This document shows positions 42,170-51,100 of a DNA stretch of 64,000 bases, in pieces. The DNA lies in contig CP126123.1 of assembly GCA_030123605.1 (NCBI GenBank), positions 806,001 through 870,000 on the forward strand, written 5' to 3'. The notes under the pieces are model-generated. The model saw only the letters and a program-made list of their open reading frames with translations, did no database searches and was not told the DNA's origin. Numbering within the stretch: position 1 is the first letter of the stretch; the number at the start of each line of letters is the position of its first letter. Origin of the DNA: Nitrospira sp. (lineage in GTDB: Bacteria > Nitrospirota > Nitrospiria > Nitrospirales > Nitrospiraceae). The position numbers were made by a program, and so were the translations under genes.

Positions 42170-44938
42170 ATGCACCATAAGAGTCGGAAGCACCGGAAGA
42201 AGCCCATGGGCGAAGCGGCCCTGCGTCGCATTCAAGCCGCAGTCGCGTCCGCGACCGAGACGGTCGCGGCGTATGACCGAAAGCGATTCGCATGGAGCTT
42301 TATCGTCAGCCTCTCGGCCTTGGCCTTGGGCACCTACCATCCCGCAATGGCGCAGGACAAGCGATCGCAGGACTGGAATCAGGGACCGTATGACCCGGAA
42401 CAGGACGACCTCGCTCTTCGGGCCGGTGCAACAGGACGCGACAGGCTCGATTCGGCTGGACGCGCCGTTCGGACACCGGACTACGATCGAGGCGCCGCCC
42501 CGCCTATTCGCCTCGCCGCGAACGAGGAATCACCAGGCGGGTCGAAGCAGCCGTTTGACGTCTCGGAAGGCGACTTGGAAGGAGCACTGTTCACTTTCTC
42601 TGGACAAGCGAACTTACAGATCCTCTACTCGTCTGAATTGGTCACCGGCCTCCGGAGCCGTGGGGTCCAAGGCGACTATACGCCGGACGAAGCCCTCACC
42701 CGATTGTTACGCGATACCGGGCTCGACTACCGATATTCCAATCCCACCACGATTACGCTCCACCGCAGTGATTCGACGGGCTCGGCCGCCGCGGGCGCTG
42801 CCGGAGCAGCCGCAGTCGTGTCCCAAGCGCAACCGTCCAAACCGGTCAAAGTACCGGAAATCGTCGTCAAGGAGGTCACTGACCGGACGCCGGCCAACGA
42901 CCCTGAGGAAGGGTACAAAGGCGACTATTCCTCTACGGTCACTCGCAGCCAGATGTCGATCGATGAGAATCCGACGTCGATCGGCATTGTCACCCGTGAT
43001 CTGATCAAAGACACCTTCGCTCGTACACAGAACGATGCCTTCGAAGCGGTGAGCGGCATGTCGCGCAGCAACACCAGATCAGGACGGGGTGAAGGCTTCA
43101 ATATCCGAGGAATCGAGGTCTGTACCTTTACCGGCAGCTTTAACGGCATGAAAGTCAATGGGTTGCCGACTGATTGCGTGTTCGCACCGGATTGGGGCAT
43201 CGTCGAGCGGTATGAGATCGTGAAAGGACCTGCCTCCATCGTCGGCGGCGCCGCCACTCCGGGCGGAATCGTCAACCGGATCACCAAGACCCCGCAGCGT
43301 CATAATTTTACGACCGTCGAGTCCAATGTCGGGTCCTACGGCTTGGCCAGAGGGATGGTCGATGCCAACGGGGTCCTGCCGAATCACGAGGACATTCGCG
43401 GGCGATTGGTCTTCGCCGTCGAAGACGGCGGCAACTTTATCGATTTTACGCCGGTCAGGCAATATACGGTCGCCCCCTCCGCCGAGTTCGATCTCTTTAA
43501 AGGCGCCGGGAAGTTGCTCCTCGTCGGCACCTATCAAAAGTTCCAGGGCGCCAGCTATCCAGGTTGGCCGCTCACGACCGACGGAAAAATGCTCAACGTG
43601 CCGCGCACGCGGAACTACGGCGGCGGCGCCGGGGTGGGCGCCTATACCAGCTATACCGGCTACAACGGCGAAGTCCATTACGACCATAAGTTTATCCACG
43701 ACATCAAACTGTCGGCCAAAGGCAAGGTGTCGAAGTCCGATCTCACCGATAACATCGTGTACAGCTATACCTTCGGCGGAATTCCACCGAGCGGCGACTC
43801 CTACCTCAACAACGGCTTTCGTCACAACCGGTTCGATACCTATGCGGGCGAGTTGTTTCTCAGCAAGGACTTCTCATTGTTCGGGCAGAAGCAGGAGATC
43901 TTGGCCGGCGCCGACCATCGCGACATGACGCAAAATTTCTTTCTGGGCTATACCTATTTACCGGAGGGCGGAACACCGGTGATCGACAACGTGTTCAACC
44001 CGAGAAACGGGATGCGCGTGGCATCCGATTCCTTCTTGACCAGCACCGCGACAACCCCCTTCCGAGCCACCCTGAAACAGACCGGGGTGTTCGCGCAAAC
44101 CGTCATTCGTCCCCTTGAACGGCTGACCCTCGTCTTGGCGGGACGGCACGACGAGGCGGACTCGTCGAACCGAAACACATTGACGGGCGTACAAAGCAAC
44201 CAGACGAGGTCCGAATGGACAGGCCGAGCCGGCGCGACCGTGAAAGTCACGGACTGGATGAACGTCTATGGAGGCATTCAACAATCATTCGCCCCACAAC
44301 CTTTCAATCTCACCCGGAATAATCAGATTCTGGAGCCGGAGACCGGCATCAATTACGAAGTCGGAGCCAAGTTGAACCTGCTCGACGAACGTCTGCGCAT
44401 CACCACCGCCTTGTTCCGCACCTATCGCCGCCATGTCGCGACAGTCGATCCGGGGGACATTCGATTTACCGTTGCCGTCGGCGAGCAACGCCATCAGGGC
44501 GCGGAATTGGATGTGAACGGGCAACCGATTCCCGGCTTGAACGTGAATGCAGCCTTCACCTATCTGGATGCCGTGATTACAGAAGACAATGACCCGGCAA
44601 GGATCGGCATGTATCCGACCAGGGTTCCGCGTAACTATGTGGGGCGCGTCTTCACGACCTATGAACTCCAGTCCGGACCTCTGCAAGGGTTCGGATTCGG
44701 GGGCGGCGTCTATTTCCAAGGGCAGTATGAAGTGTCATTTCCCAACGGGATCAAGACCGATCCGTATCAACGGGTCGATGCCCTGCTCTTTTACCGAGGC
44801 AACAAACGTTATGATGTGACCGTCAACGTCCGCAATCTGCTCAACGCCAAATATATCGAAGGCCCAGGCGGTATAAACGCCTATAACAGCTTCGGCGCGC
44901 CGATCACCGCCATCGCGTCGTTGCGGGTGTTTTTCTGA
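42170..44938 (+). CDS. TonB-dependent siderophore receptor with STN domain
   Basis: This 922-residue receptor has a signal peptide (RKRFAWSFIVSLSALALGTY, cleavage after AMA near residue 60) and an STN signalling domain at about 125-190 (PFDVSEGDLEGALFTFSGQA, ILYSSELV). A Pro/Ala linker, a TonB-box-like KVPEIVVKEV (about 225), a plug and a 22-strand barrel follow, ending FGAPITAIASLRVFF. Plug features FNIRGIEV and IVKGPASIVGGAATPGGIVN are typical of FpvA/FhuE-like receptors. It converges with the NRPS genes, which suggests uptake of their product. The matching anti-sigma/sigma (FecR/FecI) genes are absent from the window. It is the only plus-strand protein gene here. Confidence 0.9.
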   Translation: MHHKSRKHRKKPMGEAALRRIQAAVASATETVAAYDRKRFAWSFIVSLSALALGTYHPAMAQDKRSQDWNQGPYDPEQDDLALRAGATGRDRLDSAGRAVRTPDYDRGAAPPIRLAANEESPGGSKQPFDVSEGDLEGALFTFSGQANLQILYSSELVTGLRSRGVQGDYTPDEALTRLLRDTGLDYRYSNPTTITLHRSDSTGSAAAGAAGAAAVVSQAQPSKPVKVPEIVVKEVTDRTPANDPEEGYKGDYSSTVTRSQMSIDENPTSIGIVTRDLIKDTFARTQNDAFEAVSGMSRSNTRSGRGEGFNIRGIEVCTFTGSFNGMKVNGLPTDCVFAPDWGIVERYEIVKGPASIVGGAATPGGIVNRITKTPQRHNFTTVESNVGSYGLARGMVDANGVLPNHEDIRGRLVFAVEDGGNFIDFTPVRQYTVAPSAEFDLFKGAGKLLLVGTYQKFQGASYPGWPLTTDGKMLNVPRTRNYGGGAGVGAYTSYTGYNGEVHYDHKFIHDIKLSAKGKVSKSDLTDNIVYSYTFGGIPPSGDSYLNNGFRHNRFDTYAGELFLSKDFSLFGQKQEILAGADHRDMTQNFFLGYTYLPEGGTPVIDNVFNPRNGMRVASDSFLTSTATTPFRATLKQTGVFAQTVIRPLERLTLVLAGRHDEADSSNRNTLTGVQSNQTRSEWTGRAGATVKVTDWMNVYGGIQQSFAPQPFNLTRNNQILEPETGINYEVGAKLNLLDERLRITTALFRTYRRHVATVDPGDIRFTVAVGEQRHQGAELDVNGQPIPGLNVNAAFTYLDAVITEDNDPARIGMYPTRVPRNYVGRVFTTYELQSGPLQGFGFGGGVYFQGQYEVSFPNGIKTDPYQRVDALLFYRGNKRYDVTVNVRNLLNAKYIEGPGGINAYNSFGAPITAIASLRVFF

Positions 44939-44980
44939 CCTGCGAAGCGCGAACGAGAACGACTGAGTTTCTTTACGAGG

Positions 44981-45009
44981 CCAGATTCACCGTAAGACAG
45001 TGAATCTGG
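44981..45009. terminator. Candidate bidirectional terminator hairpin
   Basis: CCAGATTCAC and GTGAATCTGG form a perfect 10-base stem with a 9-base loop in the convergent gap between the receptor and the NRPS operon. Neither side has a long T run, so termination strength is uncertain. Confidence 0.5.
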
Positions 45010-45153
45010 CCTTGCAAACCTATTGCTGTTCTTACTCCAGACTGCACATACACACTCCTCGGGTCTCCAGTCGATCCGCACGATCCTGCAATCTCAGTCG
45101 TCTTCACACATCGAGACAATCCATTTGGTCGCTGTTGTCGCTCGATCGCTTCA

Positions 45154-48100
45154 TTAGCGGGATATCTGAGCCAGTAGCGATGCCGGAGTCTCGCTCTGAC
45201 TATGCGCGATCACCTCCCGCAAAACCTCAGCATACGCTCCGACAACCGCTTCGATCGTTTTTTGTCGATAGCGTTCCCTGCTGTAGGTGAGGGATACTTC
45301 AAACTGTCCTCCTATGATCGCGCCGGCAAAGGTCAATTCGTGGCCCAGCCGATCCCGGCCATCGTGCGAACGTCCGGTCGATTCGGTGGCCGCCGCAAAC
45401 AGGCCGCCATCAGGAAGCGTTTGGTCGAATTGACCCAAATAGTTGAAACAGACTTCCGCGGCCGGCATGGAGCGAATCTGTCTCGACAGCACGCCACACG
45501 GCGGCAAATATTTCAGAATGCCATATCCAATTCCTCGATTGGGAACGAGGTGGAGCTGCTGCTTGACGGTCTGGACTGCTTCTTTCGGCAAGGCATCGGG
45601 TGCCACATCGAGCCACACGGGAAACAGTCCGGCAAACCAGCCGACCGTCCGCGAGACGTCGAGACCCGCAAAGATTTCCTCTCGTCCATGCCTATCCAGA
45701 TCCACCATCAGGCAGGAATGGCCCGTCCAGCGTCCTATGCTCTGAACCATCGCCGTCAACAGAACATCGATGATTTGCGATTGATACGCTCGGGGCACGT
45801 GCTGCAACAACGCCTGTGTTTCTGCTGCCGTTAACTCGACCGTCACCGTCACGGCAAGGTCCTCGGTCCTCTCTCCTTCGGGATAGTCAATGGGGATCCC
45901 TTGGGTCTGTGTCCATCGGCTATCCAACCAGTAGGTTGCATCCTGCGCCGGCGCCTCTGATTGGGCATACATCCGCAGCCGCTCCGCCCATTGTTTGTAC
46001 GAACTGGTCTTCGCCGGCATCTGAATGGCCTGTCCCTGCGTCACTTGCCGGAGAGCTGTTTGAAGATCCTCTGCCAAGATTCGCCACGAAACCCAATCCA
46101 CGACGGCATGGTGAATGATGATCAACAACCGTTGCGATCGGCCCATTCCTCGATCGAACAAAACGACCTGCAGCAATGGTCCCTTGTTCAGGTCGAGTCG
46201 CTGATGCCATTCGTCGGCCGATTCGGCCAACACCTGTTCATGCTCCGCCTCTGAAATCTGGGACAGATCCATACGATGGACGCCGACCTGCGGAACAGAT
46301 GGCTCGATCCACTGTCTCCATCCTCCTTCATCGCGTCTGAAACGCGCCCGCAGCATGTCATGCTGTCGCAACAACTGTTGGAACGCTGCTTCTACCGTAG
46401 CGACCGTGAGATTTTCCCGCAACTCCAGCAGGACAGCTTGGTTGTAGCGATGTGGATTCTGTATGTTCTGTTCGAAGAACCACTCTTGAATCGGCGTCAG
46501 GGGGATTTCTCCGCTCACCAACCCTTGCTCTGCTTGAATATCAGAATCCGCTTCCACTGCTGCCTTCCCTGCCAAGTCGGCAATCGTTTGATGCTCGATC
46601 AATTGCCGAGGAGACAACAGAATCCCGCTTTGGCGACATCGCGAGACAACCTGAATGCTCAAGATAGAATCCCCGCCCAACTCGAAGAAGTTGTCGTGGC
46701 GGCCGACCTGAGCCACCCCGAGCAGCTCCGCCCAGATCGTCGCCAACCGCGCTTCCGTCGGCGTCGCCGGCGGCGCATACGCCACGGGACGCGGCAGGTC
46801 CCCGGCCTCCGGGGCCGGCAGGGCCTTCCGGTCCACTTTGCCGTTCGGCGTGAGCGGCAGCTTGTCCAGCACCACGTACACCGCCGGCACCATATACTCC
46901 GGCAGCCGACGCCCCAGAAACTCCCGCACCGCCGCCACCGCCACCGGCGCGGTCGTCACCAGATACCCGACCAGACGCTTGGAGCCGGCCGGCTCCGCCC
47001 GCGCCACCACCACCGCTTGCCCGATGGCCGGATGTTCGCGCAGCCGCGCCTCGATCTCCCCCAGCTCGATCCGGACCCCCCGCACCTTCACCTGCTGATC
47101 CCGCCGCCCAAGAAATTCGAGGGTCCCGTCAGCCCGATAACGCCCCAGATCTCCCGTCCGGTACAGCCGCTGCCCTGGCTGCTCGCTGAACGGATGCGGC
47201 CCGAACGCCGCCGCCGTCCGCCCCGGCTCGCCGAGATACCCCCGCCCCACGCCCACGCCCCCGATCCAGAGCTCCCCCGTCACCCCCACCGGCACCGGCG
47301 CCAGATCCGCATTTAATACATACAGCTCCAGGTTGGCCGCCGGCCGCCCGATCGGCACCACCGTCTCCTCCGCCCCCGGCGCCCGCGTCAGGGGATAGTA
47401 CGCCACGTCGTCCGCACACTCGGCCGGCCCGTAGGCATTGAGCAACGGCACGGTCGGATACCGCGTCAACCACGCCCGGCAGAGCTCCGGCGTCACCGCC
47501 TCCCCCGTCGGCAACAACCACCGTAAGGCCGGGAGGGCCGGCGCTGGCTCCACCGCCACCACTTCCCGCAACAACGACGGCACCAGCTCCGCCACCGTCA
47601 CGCCCGTTCGGGCGAATTCGGCCAGCAACCGCACCGGCTCCTGCACGACGTCGTCGGACAGAATCTCCACCCGCCCCCCGCACAGTAACGCGCTCAGCCC
47701 TTGCCACACCGAGATGTCGAACCCGACGCCCGCGGTCTGTGCCACCACATCCCGGCTCGTCAGGCCCAGCACCGGGAGCTTTCCCCACACGTTGTTCACC
47801 ATCCCCTGCTGCGAAACCACCGCGCCTTTGGGCTGCCCCGTCGACCCCGACGTGAACAGCACATACCCCACTTGCTGCGGATGCGTCCGGCGCGGCGGCC
47901 GCGGGTACCGGCCCGCCGGCAACGACGCCCGCGTGGCCACCCGCAGGTCGGGCCGCTCCGCCACGAGGGGCTCGAGCCGATGGCGCTCCGCTTCCGTCGT
48001 CAGCACCTGCCGCACGTGGCCCTGCGTCAGCAGTTGCCCCCACCGCGCCGGTGGATGCGTCGGATCCAGCGGCAGATACCCCCCGCCCGCCTTCAGAATG

Positions 48101-51100
48101 CCCAGCAGCAGCGTGACCCACTCCACGCCCCGCGCCGCCAGCACCGCCACCACCGTATCGGGCCCCACGCCCGCCGCCACCAACCCCCCGGCCACCTGCG
48201 CCGCCCGCGCGTCCAGCTCCGCATAGGTCAGCGCCTCCGCCCCGCCTTGCACCGCCACCGCCGCCGGCGTCCGCGCGACCTGCGCCTCAAATAACTCCGC
48301 CACACTCTGCTCCGCCGGGTACGCCGCCCCCGTCTTATTCCACGTTGTTGTTATGGTCAGCCGCTCTTCTTCTGTCAGGAACGACAACTCCGACAGACGC
48401 GCAGGTGGTCGCGCCACCATCTGTTCCAAGAGAACCCTATAGTGCTCGACCATTCGGGCAATCATGTCGTCGTCGAAGAGATCCGTACTGTACTCCACCA
48501 ATCCGTTGAGTCCTTCCTGAGTCTCATTCAATTCCATTGAGAGATCAAATTTTGATGTCTTGTCTTCAATCGTCAGCGCTTCTATCGACAGGCCTGGAAT
48601 CTCCAAAGCCTCCATCGGCGCATTCTGAAATGTAAACATCACTTGAAACAGCGGACTATGGCCGAGAGAGCGGACCGGCTGTACAGCTTCGACGACCTTC
48701 TCAAACGGAACATCTTGATGGGCTTGGGCTCCAATCACCCGCTCCCGTACTCGTTGCAATAATGTCCGACATGATGGATTGTCGGACAAATCCGTCCGCA
48801 AGACGAGTGTGTTCACAAAGAATCCGATCAAACCTTCAATTTCCAACCTGGTCCGATTGGCAATTGGTACTCCGACACAGATGTCCTGTTGGCCGCTGTA
48901 TCGGGATAGGAGAATCTGAAACGCCGCCAACAGAGTCATGAACATCGTGGTACCCTCAGCTTGACTCAGAGCATGAAGTTGTTGAGTCAGGGGCGCCGAA
49001 AGCTGGAACGGAATGCGGGCGCCGCGATAGGTCTGCACGGCGGGACGCGGCCGAGTGGGAAGAGTAATGAGCGGCGGAATTCCCGCGAGTGTGCCCTTCC
49101 AGTAAGTCAGTTGTTGTTGAAGTACGGATCCCGACAGCCATTGCCGTTGCCAGAGCGCGAAATCCGCATACTGAATCGGCAACTCCGACAAGGATGATTG
49201 CGTTCCGTTCGTAAACGCCTTATAGAGGGCGACGGATTCCTTTACAAACAACCCCATCGACCAACCATCCGAGACAATATGATGCATGGTCAGCAGTAAC
49301 ACATGTTCATGTGACGCCAGATACAGCAACGTCGCACGAATCAGCGGACCTAGCGAGAGGTCAAACGGCCGCTTAGCCTCTTCAGCTACCGAACGCCGCA
49401 CCGCTCCCTCTCGCTCGTCTTTCGGGATTGTCGTCAAGTCGATCCTCATCAGAACGATCGTTGCCTCGTCTCCGATCACCTGTACGGGCCGGCTATCTCT
49501 CATCTCAAAGGTAGTGCGCAATACTTCATGGCGACGAATCATCTCTTGCAAGGCAGCCTGCAACGCCGCTGCATCAAGCGTTCCCTGAAGCCGAAACGCC
49601 GTCGCGATGTTATAGGTGGAACTATTTGGCTCCAGCTGATCCAAGTACCAGAGTCGCTCTTGTGCAAAAGAAAGCGGCACGCGATCAGTTCGTCGGGCAC
49701 GGATCAAGGCAGGCGCCCCTGCACTATCTCTGTCTGTACGAACGGGGTCCGTAGTTGCAGCTAATTGAGCTACTGTCGGTCCGTCGAATAACGCTCGAAG
49801 CGGTAACTCGATCTGAAAGGCTTTTCTCACGCGAGAGATCACCTGTGTCGCCAAGAGCGAATGTCCGCCCAACTCGAAGAAGTTGTCGTGGCGGCCGACC
49901 TGAGCCACCCCGAGCAGCTCCGCCCAGATCGTCGCCAACCGCGCTTCCGTCGGCGTCGCCGGCGGCGCATACGCCACGGGACGCGGCAGGTCCCCGGCCT
50001 CCGGGGCCGGCAGGGCCTTCCGGTCCACTTTGCCGTTCGGCGTGAGCGGCAGCTTGTCCAGCACCACGTACACCGCCGGCACCATATACTCCGGCAGCCG
50101 ACGCCCCAGAAACTCCCGCACCGCCGCCACCGCCACCGGCGCGGTCGTCACCAGATACCCGACCAGACGCTTGGAGCCGGCCGGCTCCGCCCGCGCCACC
50201 ACCACCGCTTGCCCGATGGCCGGATGTTCGCGCAGCCGCGCCTCGATCTCCCCCAGCTCGATCCGGACCCCCCGCACCTTCACCTGCTGATCCCGCCGCC
50301 CAAGAAATTCGAGGGTCCCGTCAGCCCGATAACGCCCCAGATCTCCCGTCCGGTACAGCCGCTGCCCTGGCTGCTCGCTGAACGGATGCGGCCCGAACGC
50401 CGCCGCCGTCCGCCCCGGCTCGCCGAGATACCCCCGCCCCACGCCCACGCCCCCGATCCAGAGCTCCCCCGTCACCCCCACCGGCACCGGCGCCAGATCC
50501 GCATTTAATACATACAGCTCCAGGTTGGCCGCCGGCCGCCCGATCGGCACCACCGTCTCCTCCGCCCCCGGCGCCCGCGTCAGGGGATAGTACGCCACGT
50601 CGTCCGCACACTCGGCCGGCCCGTAGGCATTGAGCAACGGCACGGTCGGATACCGCGTCAACCACGCCCGGCAGAGCTCCGGCGTCACCGCCTCCCCCGT
50701 CGGCAACAACCACCGTAAGGCCGGGAGGGCCGGCGCTGGCTCCACCGCCACCACTTCCCGCAACAACGACGGCACCAGCTCCGCCACCGTCACGCCCGTT
50801 CGGGCGAATTCGGCCAGCAACCGCACCGGCTCCTGCACGACGTCGTCGGACAGAATCTCCACCCGCCCCCCGCACAGTAACGCGCTCAGCCCTTGCCACA
50901 CCGAGATGTCGAACCCGACGCCCGCGGTCTGTGCCACCACATCCCGGCTCGTCAGGCCCAGCACCGGGAGCTTTCCCCACACGTTGTTCACCATCCCCTG
51001 CTGCGAAACCACCGCGCCTTTGGGCTGCCCCGTCGACCCCGACGTGAACAGCACATACCCCACTTGCTGCGGATGCGTCCGGCGCGGCAGCCGCGGGTAC

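Noticed and set aside
46700-48300. Long plus-strand frames (up to 262 codons) opposite the NRPS A domains
   Set aside because: They repeat identically in every A-domain copy, are Arg/His/Pro-rich, and are antisense shadows produced by the GC-rich codon use of the NRPS genes.
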